Shown here one piece after another: positions 11,426-24,966 of a stretch of 64,000 nt of DNA. Below the pieces are notes generated by a model. That model did no database searches, had not been told where the DNA came from, and saw only the letters and a list, made by a program, of their open reading frames with translations. Both the position numbers and the translations under genes were made by a program. The number at the start of each line of letters is the position of its first letter. Within the stretch, counting starts at the first letter, position 1. Origin of the DNA: Setaria digitata (taxonomy: Eukaryota > Nematoda > Chromadorea > Rhabditida > Setariidae); assembly GCA_003640385.1 (NCBI GenBank), contig RCAB01000006.1, positions 558,001-622,000 on the forward strand. Direction: 5' to 3'.

Positions 11426-14400
11426 ATGACGATGGAGGACATGAACGCGTGCACTCAGTGCGGCTTCATGACAAATAATTTTGCTGATTTCAAGGAGCAT
11501 ATTGAGCAGCACGAAAGTGAGCGACATCTTACTACCACAAATACTAGTAGTCGGCAGGTTTCTCTTTTGTTATATAATGCATTGATTTTTTAGTAGGGAA
11601 GTATGATGTTCGGAATTTTATTGAAATAGCTTCCCGTTGACGTCATAGAACACTTTCATGTTAGCTATAACATTGAAGGCAGCGCCGGGTAGAGTGAAAT
11701 GAATCTTAAATTTTTATTCTGTTGAACATCCTCCATGGTGCATAGAATTGGGTAAACATATTCAATTCACTCATTTTATCCTGAAAATGATGAGCATACT
11801 TGTCGAAAAAAAAAGTAATATTTCTAGTCTGGCGAATAATAGTTCACTTCAATTTTTCTTCCTTTCCCGCATTATACTTTCAAAAACTTAAGCAGCATTA
11901 ATACGAAGTTGTTATGGATAAGTAACTAGCTCTTTATACTGTTTTTTTTTTTTTATTTCTGATAACGTCGTCAGCTGTTAAACCGCCCTATTTATAACCG
12001 TTGTCTATGATTGTTGCTCTCCAAGAGACGCCTGGTAAAGTTCTTATGTGCATCTTTAATTTAATAGGTTTGGTGAATAGTCGCTTGAATTATTAGGAAA
12101 TTTATTTCAGACTTATTCAGATTGCAATGAAATTTGATTCAGAAATAGTGGTACTTTTAGAGAATTTTTGGTTCTGATAATTAAATGGGCATTATATATT
12201 TAATGTTTGAAGGGGAAGAAGGAAATGGGATGAGTATTTCAGATCAAGGGAGAAAGTGGATTGGGAAAAGAGGTGGACGGGTGTGTTTTATGTTAACTTC
12301 GTTGTATTTCGATTTTGTGTAGTTGTGTAGTGGTTCCGCGGATTGAACAACCAGTTAGTTTGGTGCATATGTTGTGGAATGTAAAGTGGTACGATTTTCA
12401 GGAATGGAACGAGGATTTGGACGAGTCGTCGTCGACACCGAACCTGTCATCCCCCGAGCATTTCTCTCCGGCGGCTGCCTCTTCACCACCGGTCTCCGGT
12501 AATAGCAGCATTTCCAAGATAACTAACAACAGTAGCAGCAGCAGCAGCAGCAAAACCATGCATGTTTGTCCTCATTGCAACTTTGAAACTTGCATGTCAC
12601 AGCATATGAAAAGCCATCTGGTTAGCTTTCCTTATTTCATTTTCAGGTTTAAACAGTCCCTCTCCACAGCCTTTCTCTATTTGTTCGGTGTTCGTGGGAA
12701 TGAGTTGTTTTTTTTATATTTCAAATTTTAAAGTTTGGAAGTTTTGGTTGTTCAATATTACCCTTTTAATTTGGCATTCCTTGGATTTTTTTGCCTTTCT
12801 TATAGTCAATTTGAAAGTTTTACTCGCGTGCTCTCGAGCACCGGTAAAACGTGGCATGTAGCATAAAATAATATAAGCAGAGTTTCAAAAGGAAAAGAAA
12901 TGCTACTGAAAGTAGATGGGAGATTATTTTTATTCCACTTTCGCTTAAATGGAATTTAGTAATTAAGGAGAAACTTAGATCACCTTCTGTGTCAAGTTAT
13001 GTTTCTCGTCTCTTTCTTAATTTGTTGTAACACTTAATCGACTTTGTTAAACATTTCGTTTCTCAGATTCTCTGTCAGATTCGAGGGGACTCTTTTTTAT
13101 ACTACTGAAACTGTACCGCCATTGTTGTTTCAAAATGCCCTGCTATACTCTTCCGGTTATTTTCACTAACTCGGGTCACATAGCCTTGTGAAACCAGAAA
13201 ATTAGATCTATTCGCTGACTAAAGATTTTAAATATAACTTTTCATTTACAGGTGCATTTCTTATTGTTTCAAGACATAAAGATTTATGCATTGTTGATCC
13301 TGTGAATGTAGCTTTGATATCATTGACTTTTGTTCTCAGCAGTTTAAAACTTTCAGAATACATGTGGTCGTTTATAACTCTGAATATTTTTAGGACGCAC
13401 ATGAGCGCCATCAAGGACAGATGTATCAGTGTGACATTTGTCATATGCAGTTCAGTCAGAAAGCAAATATGCATCGTCATCGAATGCGGCATACAGGAGT
13501 TAAGCCATATCAGTGTCGGTATTGCCTAAAAAAGTTCTTTCGAAAAGATCAGGTTTGCATGTCAAGTTTTGGGAAGTAATATTAGAACTTTTCTGCAGTA
13601 TAGTGCAATTAAATATACTACTCCCTAGCTGCAGTCATGTTTATCTCATTTAAATTTTAGTCCAAAATATTGAACGGTTCTCGCAACATATGGGAAATTT
13701 ACCACTTTGTTCATTTATTATTATCTCTTGAACAGTCTGTTGTATAATTCAGATGCAAGAACATTCGATGACCCACATAAAAACAGGTGCGGATTTTGAC
13801 TGTCCAGTTGCTCTCTGTGATAAACAGTTTAGTCAGCATGCAAGCTTACGGACACATCTCGACGAAGCGCATGCCATCGCACCTTCAACTCCCGCATCAT
13901 GCAAACGATGCTCACTACTTTTCGCAAACTCACGGCGACTTTTGTTGCACTATCAGACAAAACACGATGAGGGTGATGTAAGTCTGAGTTTCAGAAATTG
14001 AAAATTCAAGCGGCATTTATTTTCATAAATAAAAATAATAGATTTGATGAAATGTGACGATATTTTTGTGTCAGCTAACTTGAACAATGCTGGAACTTGT
14101 AGCATCCTGGATTGTTCCTGTCATCTAATTTAACCGAGATGTTGAGCTTAAGTGCTGTTTAATTGTGAATTAATTATATAAGCATGGAATTTCTTAAATA
14201 GAGAATTATGGTATCAAGAAGTGGGGGAAGTGAAGTGTTGAGCAACACGAAAATCTTGCATTCGGAATTCTGTGATTCAGATTACCATTTTTTTACTTTA
14301 TTTTTTTTTATTTTTTTGTTTGATAAGGGGTTGGGATATAGAGCAAGGAAGGCATTTATCGGCTCATTGATCAGTTCATTCCTAAACATTCATTTGCATT

Positions 14401-15334
14401 TCAGACATCGAACATTGTTGTAACATCACCAGTGAAACCCAAATCTGAGAATGGTGCAAAGGATATATATTCGCTTACGTCACCGGTGCCAAAGAAACAA
14501 CGGCGAACAAATGCACAAACCATCGTTGCTGCAATTCAGGAACAGTTGAAATTTATTAAACAAGAGTCTATGAAACCATCCATTAATGAGGATATGTCTC
14601 GATGTATGGATTATGAACAGGTACGACTATTTCTAAAAAAAAAAAAAAAAACCCTGAGGGCTTTGTCAAAATTCAGCTTTTACCTTCATCATTAAACTAT
14701 CTCTTACCGAAACTTTATATTGTTTCATATTTCAGACTGGATATGGAATGACAAATGAGGAGTGGTTGCTGTCCCTATCAAGTGTCAACAATCCAACACT
14801 TATTACGGTTACAAATTTTGCACCATTGTGGAAATGATTTATAATTACAGTTCACATTCTATGACTCAAGTTTCTAGATGCAGTCGGCGTTATATTTTAG
14901 GATATAAAGCCTGAAACAGCACTGCAGCAGTTGTGGACACGAACTAGTAATGCTGGCAGTGAAAACACGGAAGATCAGTCTCATTCCCCTTCAGTTGACA
15001 GTGGAAGTAGTAGTGCTACTGATGGTGAAGGCGGAGATAAGGATCAGCAAGTCAGTTTTTTTCATCATTTCCATTGTCAACGCAAAACGTTTATCATATA
15101 TGAGTGCATTGTTTTGTTCAGTTCAGTTATTTCAAAGTTTTCGTCGCCCTGATTTCCAGTCATTTTCAGGAATGTATGCATTGTGGAATGATTTTCATGG
15201 ATCAGACTTTATATCTTTTGCATAAAGGATTGCATTCAGATTCGGATCCTTGGAAGTGTAATCTATGTGGTCATGGTTGCGGCGATAAGTATATGTTCAC
15301 AACACACGTCATCAGTTCCGATCACAGTTGCTAA
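11426..15334 (+). CDS. Hunchback/Ikaros-like C2H2 zinc-finger transcription factor
   Basis: Eight exons: 11426-11557, 12402-12620, 13394-13552, 13753-13977, 14405-14620, 14736-14807, 14901-15050, 15170-15334. They encode about 445 residues and every intron is in phase 0. There are eight C2H2 fingers. Finger 1 is near residues 9-29, finger 2 near 100-121 and spans the exon 2/3 junction, and fingers 3-6 run from about 130 to 240. A C-terminal pair begins CMHCGMIF and CNLCGHGC at about residues 393-441. This last pair, close to the stop, is the arrangement of the hunchback/Ikaros family, where it mediates dimerisation. Between the blocks lie a basic patch (PKKQRR) and Ser-rich acidic linkers, and a seven-Ser run precedes finger 2. 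The expected role is sequence-specific DNA binding in developmental timing or patterning. Candidate C. elegans relatives are hbl-1, ztf-16 and ehn-3; I cannot choose. The start sits right after an acceptor, so it may be a trans-spliced start or an internal exon with more protein upstream. Confidence 0.85.
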
Positions 15335-15748
15335 TGTTGTTCTTGCAGTTTCAAAAATTTTTCTCTAATTTATAAGACTAAATAACCAAAGAATTTTGCC
15401 ATTAGTGAAGCAGTGCGCGTTCTCTTTGTGTTCTTATGAAGTAAATGTTTAAATCACAACAGTTTATTAAGTCGCCACCAAATTTAAGAAAGCTACTCAT
15501 CCTTTAATAATTTTCCTACTTTTCAGTGTACTAAAACTAGTTTTGCGAAACTTGTAAAAAAAAAAAAAAGTGGTCTCATTCAGTTTTTTATCTTGGTACG
15601 AAATTTTATAGATTTTGTCACATGGTTTTTTTAAGGTCTTTAAACCTCGTGCGCTTCCGAGCGTAGAACTATCATTCCTGAAATTTTACCTTTGTTTTAC
15701 TGTTTTTATCTTTTATAATATATAATTTAGTTCATATGTGATATACAA

Positions 15749-15754
15749 AATAAA
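15749..15754 (+). terminator. Poly(A) signal, proximal, zinc-finger gene
   Basis: AATAAA about 415 bases after the stop codon at 15334. Further AATAAA signals at 16828-16833 and 17247-17252 could end longer 3' UTRs. Confidence 0.45.
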
Positions 15755-16763
15755 TGTTAGCCTCTTGAATTTATCGATTCTCATAGATGTGTATTTTCAT
15801 TTGTTGATTATTTATTCACAATTAATTTTTTTTTCTTTTGTATGAATAGGCCAGCTGTATCACAATGTATATAATATGTTGCCAGCTTGGTTTTCTTTGT
15901 TTCTATACATTTTAAAAAATAATTTTTCCTATGTATTACATGTAACCGAAGTGCCAGTGTGGATTTCAAAAATTGATGAAATTTGCATTTGCCTTGAGAA
16001 ATTTTTTTAATGCAAATTAGTAATTTTTGGACTTCTGCGTCTCATTTTTCTGTGCTGCGATGACTTTCTTCATAATCTCTTTTTCTTTGTAATTAAGAAT
16101 TGTCTTTGTTATTTCAAGTGGTATGTCTGTTTCTGTGAAGTTCCGGAAAGTAATTTTTGCTTACAGGAAGGACCAGTTGCTTTTTAATGAACATCTGAAT
16201 TCAAGATAATGGGGATTCTGCTACTGAAAATTTGTTTGACCAAGTGCCAAGAAAAATGAAATCACCTCTTGAATTTAAGGAGTATTTGAAGCCTTGACGC
16301 TTGAAAAGATTTGAAAATTGCATCTACGAGCTTCTTTATTTGAATTTTGTATTCAGCCGTGACGAAAATTGAGAAATTGCTGTGCTTTTGTTGACACGTA
16401 TGTATAGTAGAATGGTATCCAGATATCCAGTCATCGGAAGTTAGTTTGGAAATAAGTTGAAGCAAGTCTGTTTTTTTTTCTCGTTGCATTCATTATGCTT
16501 TTTTTTTTTCTTTTTCTTGTAGATTGTGTTTTATGCGAGGAATATCTGAATAGAACGAAGCTTAGGTTATTGTAATTTTGGTGAGTTTTCGTTAGATGAC
16601 TGGAACAGATTTGATCCCTTTTTCTCCAGCCTGGTTGTACCCATGATTTCTTGGTCTTTATCTGACTGTGTTCCCATTTTCAGTTTTCTATATTTTCAAC
16701 TTTTCCTCTGGAAGAAGGAAATTTTTGCTTCATATTTTCATTACGAGCTAGCCATAAAACAAA

Positions 16764-16770
16764 TACCTCA
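16764..16770 (+). promoter_or_regulatory. let-7-type seed match (TACCTCA), site 1
   Basis: TACCTCA pairs with let-7 nucleotides 2-7 plus the A opposite position 1. It lies about 1.4 kb after the zinc-finger stop and about 58 bases before an AATAAA at 16828, so it would be transcribed only in a long 3' UTR form. A single 7-mer has a high chance rate; the relevance rests on the hunchback-like gene identity. Confidence 0.25.
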
Positions 16771-17214
16771 CAGGGTATTTAGTAATGTGTAATGAAAAAA
16801 AGTGATTTACATGATGCAGAAATGCATAATAAACAATGTTCCCACATAATTTATACACTTTACTTGTTTGGGTTAAGTTTGCTGCTCCTTATACCTTTAC
16901 CAATATGGTAAAGTGGCTAATAGCACCTTGGTTTTCTATAACACCAGGAATGTAGTGCCTCAAATCATTTTGCTGAAGTTTTTAGTTTTTACACAGTCCT
17001 CATCCACCCCTCAAACTTTTTAATCTGGTTTTAAGTGAAGTGAAGTATCGGCAAACAAGTGAAGGCCATTCTTGGGCAAAGTTGGTCAGCTATATAGGAC
17101 TTCACTGCTTTGCAGTATTTTCTGTCACTCTCAGATTTGAAAATTTCCTCTTTCGATGAAACTTAGGTTTTTAAAAGTTGAGGAAAGTTAACAGTATGCG
17201 CAGGTTGGTACCAA

Positions 17215-17221
17215 TACCTCA
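17215..17221 (+). promoter_or_regulatory. let-7-type seed match (TACCTCA), site 2
   Basis: A second TACCTCA, about 450 bases after the first and 26 bases before another AATAAA at 17247-17252. The same caveats apply. Confidence 0.25.
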
Positions 17222-18526
17222 TTTCTTTTATATGTTTTATTTACTAAATAAACTTAAATTTCGAACCGAAAATTCTATGTTCCGTTGAAGAAGACAAAAA
17301 GTAGTGGGAAGAACAGTGGACGGAAGGTGTTGCAAGGGGAAAAACGCGTTCCTTCACCTTGACTATGGCAGCAGAGGATCATGATTGATGCGAGAAGCTG
17401 GTTGTTTCCTATTCGTAAGAACTTTTCCACGCCCATTAATTAATTCACTTGAAATTTTCAAACCCACCAATTTTCATAAACTGCAGCTGCTCTACTGCGA
17501 CTACTTCACAATTACATCAACTGTTTTATTTTTTTTAACCCAGAATTTATAAACAATATGCAGCATTCAGATTTGACGTACTGATAATATAATCAACATT
17601 TTCGATGACAGCGCAACTGTTTATTTGGATGACTTCGTGGAAAATGTCTTTGAATTCTGTTTCAAGAAGTTAATTTTGTGCTTCCTGTCCTGTATTAATG
17701 CGATCACAGACGTTAGTTTTAGACAGAATTGTATTCTGTCACAAGGTACTTAATTAGTAAAGACATACCATCTCCCTTTCTTCAGTTGTGAGAGACAATG
17801 TTCCATTTCTAGCTATTGGACATTTCCCAATTCCTTAATTGTTTACTTAATTTACAACAGTTTAATTTGAGCAAAAGTTTTGCTTTGGTTTTGCAAAAGT
17901 TGCGAACAGCTATCCCATACACCCTAATAACTTTTGCAAAAAGTATTCAAGGATCTCTAATATGCGCAGGTTTTAATAGTATGGAAGATTTTAAATTATA
18001 GAAAGTCCGTATATTAACATATGTTATCGAGGCGCTATCTTGAAATTTTCGAAAAAGTACCAATTTCAGGTAGATTGAAAACTGAGAAGTAACAGAGACA
18101 TTCTGTTGAAATTCTAGCATTAACATTTTTTTTTTTTTTTTTTTGCATAGAAAATTTCCCGATTAATGGCAATATCGATCAGAAAAAACTGCCTAGCTTT
18201 TACCTTCCATTACCTATTTAAGAAAAAGTAAACCTTGAATGGACCTGCGGAATACTAAGTTTTCAATATGATGATTTTACTAGCATCATAGAACAAATAA
18301 ATCCCACTAGCATTTAGAAAGAGGTGCAAAAATTATAAAAAATAAAGAGACAAGGGTGCATGAAAGACTATGAATAAAAGGAGATTATTTTAAAATAGAT
18401 CATTGTAAATAGATCTCTTTTTGTTGAATTTTATTCATAAACTTTTTTGTAGGTTTAAATTTTTTCCAACAATCTTTTGGGAGGCATGTGAAATTCCATA
18501 AATGGCTATAAACTTTGTTTCTAATT

Positions 18527-18642
18527 AACTGTGAGGAAAAACGAGCAAGAAACAACGTATGGTAGAAATGACTTGAGTTGCATGAATTACGTAGGAACTA
18601 CTTGTTATATATTCTTTAGTAAGTAATTAATTCCTCACAGTT
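18527..18642. repeat. Inverted repeat, 12-base perfect arms
   Basis: AACTGTGAGGAA at 18527-18538 is matched exactly by its reverse complement at 18631-18642, with a spacer of 92 bases. A TAATTA sequence is also found next to each arm. It could be a degenerate terminal-inverted-repeat element (MITE-like) or chance. No target-site duplication is evident by eye. Confidence 0.5.
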
Positions 18643-21600
18643 TCAATGTACCCAAAATACTGAAATTTTATACCCGTTTATGTTATTAAAATGTACTGTT
18701 GCAATTCCCCTGTTTGAAAATCACAACTCTTCCCTAAAGATTCTTTTTTTTTTTTTTTGTTTTTCGAAATTACATACCGCTTCTGCAGTGTCCCCAAAAC
18801 AATTTACTCTATTCCCTCACCTTTTCCTTTCAAGTATACAAGCTATGCACTTGTGATTGTGCGACTCTTAGTGTGCTAGGAGCTTACAAGCGATATTTGG
18901 CAGACTTGTAAGTTAATTTATAGTAATTTTTATATGAAATAATCCTCTCTGCTAATCAACTGCTTAGGAAAAATTATTTTTCATTTGTTTAAATAGTATT
19001 ATCTATTATTTTGGTTTGTGCTTCATTTTATAAGGACAACACAACAGCTGTCGATTTTTTTTTTGGTTTTGCTGATATCTCTTAATTAAGAGCTAAATCT
19101 TTATTCTATTAATTAACCAACATTAAGCAGCAAGAATTGGATGTTGGGTTACGGAGAGATAGATTTTTACTTTAATGATATAAGCAGAATCGCAACTACT
19201 CAAAGTTTGGGTAAACATCTGCAATACTGGTATGAGTGCATTTAATGACTAGTTGATTTCTTGAACGAGGTCACTTGTCTATCAATAAAATGACCAAAAA
19301 ATTACATTTTTCATTTCGAAAGTGCAACCATCTGCCAGTCTGCATAATAATCTCACATATTAGTATAGATACAGGATATTTTTGAGTAATTTCTGGTGAT
19401 TATAATATTATTGTTTATGAAAGAAAAATCTTCTTGAAGCAAATAAAAATATTTTTGATAAAGAACTGTACAGTTTTTCTCTGTAGGTTGCACACTTTTA
19501 AACTTTTCTTGATCACTTAGGCTCTCTCTCATCTCTGCACTTCTACTGGAGAAAGCTGGAGAGAAATTTTTCTTATGTTTCTTAGCTGAATCTGGTATAT
19601 TAAGAACTGCTATAATTCTGCTAATCATTTCCTTAATTAATTCCTGCTATCTTCCTTTAATTGTTTTTACAAGTTAATAATGCTTGACTGAATAACAAAT
19701 CATAGAATTCTTTTGTCTCTTAAACCTGACGTCCCATACTGGAACGTTTGCTAGCTAGATAAAAAAGTCATCTGTATAATCAATAGCGAAGGTTCAATTC
19801 ACAACTGGGCATCTCAGCTAAATAGTTCTTTACTTTACTTATTATTTTTTCTTTTTTGCAATTATTTCCCACAATACCTTCCACACCTTACTACTGCATT
19901 GCTCCCTCCCTTGAATATCCAACATTTAAAAGGAACTGATTTCAAAATAGAGACAACATGATGTTGAAATAATAAGGAAGCAAATGCTTTTTTTTTTCCA
20001 CATTACTCGTTTATTTCATTTTTGTTTTCCTACATTCAGTTAAGGTCTTTCTTTTTCTATATTTCAATGAATGATGCCTTAGAGTGGAAGAGCTGATAAA
20101 CTGGTCAAGCAATGGAAAGGGAGAAAAGATAGACAGATGGAAACAACATCGTAAAGATGATTTTATTCTAACAATATGTATTATCTATCAAGTTTAAAAA
20201 ATTTTTTTTTTCTAATAATACATTATATCAAAGAAATAATAGCGAACTACAGTTCTTCCACCACTATGTACTTTTTCTGTCATTTTTCGTTAATGAAATA
20301 AAATTACAAAAAAATTTTAATTCACAGTCATTATTATTGTTAATGTTACTTTAACTAGTATTCGTAAAGCATCTTTTACAAAACTAACAGTTGTTCCGAA
20401 CGGTATTTCCACAGTTTATCGTTTAATTTTTTTCTTTAGGACCAACCATCAAGGATCAGCACTCAGATAAAATGTGTGCATATATTGCTGTTATTCTGTT
20501 TCCAGTTGTTTATCTCAAATTAAGACTTACTTTACTTCTGTCTATTTGAAATGCTCTCGTTTATTGTCATGACAGGCAGAGAAAAGTATTGACTTCTGCC
20601 AATATCAATAAATACTTTCCTATCACTATTATTCCATTACGTTCAAGTGCTTTTTAAACACTGCTCAAGGCACAGATTTTAGATTATTTTTAATTTATGA
20701 GATAAATAATGTCACTCAGTAGCGTATTCCACGTTACAGCATAACCAAATACTAACTTAGGTTCTATAAACATCCTGAAAACGAGCTAGAGTATTTCTTT
20801 CTGTAGCTTTTGGTCAAAGATATTATCTTATCATACAACAACAGCCTCCTTAGTTTGGTAAAGTTCTTTGGAAAATTGTCTAGTTGTGTGTTTAAGTGAT
20901 CATCAGTTCCACTGCGTGATTTGAAAATTTTATTTCTTATAACTTAGACTATCGCTTACTTCATTGGAATGCTCTATGACCTGCGCATTCTCTCTGCAAA
21001 CCTTGAAAAGAGTTTTCATTTCGTCATTGCTTGATTCAAAACAAAATTTATAACCAAAGAGTTATTGACTGATTTCAGATTTGTCTCTATTTTATAAGAT
21101 TTCTAATCTGAAAGTTCAAAAACTGTTTATGGATTATCTACTTAAATAGGAATATGTTGAATTTTCCTCTGTGTCGTTCATATTCTAAATTAGCCTATCG
21201 TTCGTGTTTTGACAACAAATAACTGTTGACTAGCGATTAAGATTGGATAAAGTTAGAAATAAATTACCGTTTTCCGTAAGTAGCACAATTACTAACTTAT
21301 CGTCACTCAAGTTATGCCTGCGGTTGCTTTTGATCTTGTTGCTCATTCAGTCGTATGATGACTTCTTTTGGATCTGTCACCTCTCCACTTTTCGTCTCAC
21401 TTAACTGCTCCTCATCGCTGCTGTCAGCGTTGCATCGACACCTCTCGTTTTCTGGATAGTGAAATCATCCTCGGTGTTCCCTTTTGATACTTTTATTCGA
21501 AGGGCTATAAATTAACACACACAACACATGATTCGATTATTAATTGCACCGACTGTAGTTGGTTCACATGCTGCCTCTCCACGCGCCTCATCCCGATAGC

Positions 21601-24600
21601 ATATCCATCTCTTACATTGCCATTTATCTTTCTCCGCAACTAATGAAGCGCCTACCGTGATCCTCAGCTCTATCCTCGGAATTCTTCCGGAAAAAGCCAA
21701 GCCAGCTCTGCTTAATATTTGAGGATTTTAACACGGCTGCACTCAATTCATTTTTTGCTTTTTGATTTATACTTTTTTCCCTACCTGCCGAATACTTTTG
21801 GGTCAAAAATGTATAAACTCATCAAAGATCATCCAAAATTTTATTCTGAGTGATGTGATTGTGGAAGGCTATGTAAGTCCTTAAGCTGCCATTAATCAAT
21901 GTGTAAACATTTTGAATTACAGTATTACCTAGATGTATCTTGCGAGGAGGTTGATATGTGTGAGTGATGTATGTTTTCCGTAATGTTCAATACCGTAATG
22001 TATAAAGCTTCAGACTGTAAAAAAAAGTCAAGCTTGACAATGAATGGATAGTAAATCGAACTTAATAAGGAGATTTAAAAAGTAGTGAGACTTGTGACTT
22101 TGGAAGGCGTAAACTGTTCCTCGCATTATAATTTATTCATTTACTTTCATCTCTCCAACTACACTCATCATTTCACGTGCTGATCTTTCATCTCATCTTT
22201 TATCCTACTTGTCTTCATTTGCATATTCATTAATGCCGATATTGCCGAATAAATGCGCATTTGGGAAATACGTCACCCTTGCCTTTGATGTGAGCACGCA
22301 GTTGCTGACAAGTTATTCACAAAGGTCATCGATTCAGTAATCCGTAATAAAGCTTTTTGCTTTTGTCCATAAATTTATGATCTTGCATAAACAGTTTTAC
22401 GACAATGCATTCAATGGATACAGTTAAAGGGGTAGCGAATTCTGCAGTTTCGACTTCAAACCAGTCACGTGTTTTCGCTTTCCTTCAGAAAAACAAGGGA
22501 GAGGGAGTACTGGATCTGGATTTTTCATTCATATACATTTGAATTTCTAAGACATTCGAAACCAGTCTACAGATATAATTAAAGTTTTGGAAGGATCCAG
22601 AATCCTAAAGTGAGTTCTTTGACAGCAGTTTACTAATTTAGGCAGTGAAAACTGTCCATAAAGGGAAGAGAAGAGGATACAGGTTTCTGAATGGAAAGGT
22701 TCTTACGTGAAATATGTGTATTTATAAAGCATTGAAACTGGAATCAAAAGTAGTAGTAAATCTCCATTAAACTGTTAAATGATCCAAGGCTCTTTATATT
22801 GATATTTCAAGTTGAAAATAATGGGAATTGTTAATAGAGTGGAAACGAGAGCAAATTTATATAGAAGAGAAGAGAAGAGAATAGTAGGGAGTTGATCGGA
22901 GCCCAATGTATAGACAATGGTGTCTTTAAATGATAGATTGAGCTGACGTTGGGATTGCCACCGCAAATGATGCATATGTTCCCCAGTGGTCCACCAATGA
23001 AGAGCCAATGAACCCTAAGAAGCTCAGAATTTCCAGATTTCCCTTCTCTCGCATTCTCCTCTTTCTGGATACCACTTCACATCCATTTGCCACAAATATA
23101 TATTTTTCAAAATCTTCCATTTTCGAAATACATAAATCTCCCTATATTATATTCAAAGGCACAGTTTGCAGAACCAAGCGAATATTTCAGAATGAGCTCT
23201 TGGCCCCGCACCCTCAATCCTTTACTCACACGAAAACATTTGTGTGTGTGTGTGTGTTTTTTTTCTCACAAGTAACGGAAAGGAAGAAGCCGAGAACAAG
23301 CGAAGAAACTTAAAGCGATATGACAACAAAGGTATTCATTTCCTTTCAAGAAACAGGTGAACTGGGAAAATTGTCATCAGTAGTATTGAGATCCTAAAGT
23401 CAGATCAGGAGTTAGGGTAATAGGGTGGTATCCTCCAGCTACATTCCGTTGTCACTGTGACTAGAGTCACTGCCTGTAATACTTATTGCCGACAGTTTTG
23501 CATAGGTCACTTCTACGTACGAAGTGCTAATGTACAAACAAATAAATGTGCTTATTTGTTCTTCAATTCACTTCATATTTATTATGCGACGATGACATAG
23601 TCGCTTATCATTTTATTGTTTTTCGCAGTAAAAGCACACCATTCATGCTCTGCAAGTAGCACTCAGCGTTCTTTGCTTTCTGTAGTACTAGTGCACAGGT
23701 TTTCCTTAATGAGTATAATTGATTAATTCAGGTGCTTGGGATTTTTCACTTGGCACAAAACTAGCCACACTTTTTCTAATTGTTTCCGTGGAAATGTCGT
23801 GATATGCGAAGGATTTTTGTAAACCTGATTCAAGATCCTAGAGTAATATCCACTCAGCAAGACTAAACGTCTGTCAAAGCGTTCATGAAATGGGTACATT
23901 ATTTAGATACGACACATACTCTAGCCTTCTAGGAACAGAAAACATGCATGTCATGAAAGCGAATATGGCATTCTTCGGCTTCCAACGGCATCAAGCGTCT
24001 ACCAACCAAAAGTGCTGGCTAAACACATCGATTTATGCACCATCATTCGTCACCTGTATCACTGATAATCGCAGATATACATCTTTTTACTTCTGAGATA
24101 TTTTATTGACAACAGAAAAACTGTATTAAGTACAGTGTGGCAGCTAAACTGAACAAAGTTAAATGCCATAAAGTGCCAAGTTTGACAGCGACAGTAAATA
24201 AATTAAAAATGTCTGCAGAGGTTTCAGTTCTGAAATCTCACTTTTGTCTTGACAATTGTCGCAGTAACATCTACATCAATAGCAAGTCTAGTAGGAGCAA
24301 GGTAGTTAACATTTACTAAGGCATTGGCTGTGCTAGAATTTGAAAAATTTTGTGACCTGTTTATGCTTTATGTCGAAATCAAGTTTTCGTTGGCTTATTT
24401 CTTATGCACAAATATTAAGCCGTGATTCTCAAGCTATAAACCTTAATAGTTTGAGCATGAAGCTGAAGTGACGAAGTAAAGAAAATCGCAGTAATAGCAC
24501 TGACATAAATAACTATTTTCATCCTATCACATCGTATCTCTTCTACAGTTCTTTGCTCAGTATTCAGACGAATGATGTTTTATTAAAGCTTTCCATTCAT

Positions 24601-24966
24601 CCGCTCGCACGATCCATCATGTTGTATACGTTTCCTTTATCAGTATTGTTTTGTCTGGATTCAATATTTCTCATTTGAAATATAGAGCCCAACATACTTA
24701 CTTGAATCCTCCTTCCAGTACTCTTACTGTGGAAATTAAACTATCTTAACTTTGACTTTAAATTCCAAAGTTTATTACTTTAAAAAGTTTTAGGTCAATT
24801 CGCTCTGACTCCGAAACTTCACTTAGTACAACAATTCTGGAACTCAGGACAGTTGTCAACACATTCGCCGATTATAAAGTCGTCCTCACCAACTGTTGTT
24901 TCTAAACTAGTACCAGTTCCATTTTCATCATCATCATCAACGCTATTATCACTATCGGAATCACCA

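Larger units (their letters stand above)
15335..24966. other. Long stretch without recognisable genes (3' UTR then intergenic)
   Basis: About 9.6 kb of AT-rich DNA with several T homopolymers, for example near 18127 and 18744. No frame has both an ATG and convincing splice sites or a domain. The left 2 kb may be 3' UTR of the zinc-finger gene. I found no tRNA or spliced-leader RNA gene. An inverted repeat at 18527-18642 is listed separately. Confidence 0.6.

Noticed and set aside
19741..19830. tRNA-like B-box (GGTTCAATTC) at 19791
   Set aside because: No matching A-box at the right spacing and no acceptor-stem pairing by eye.
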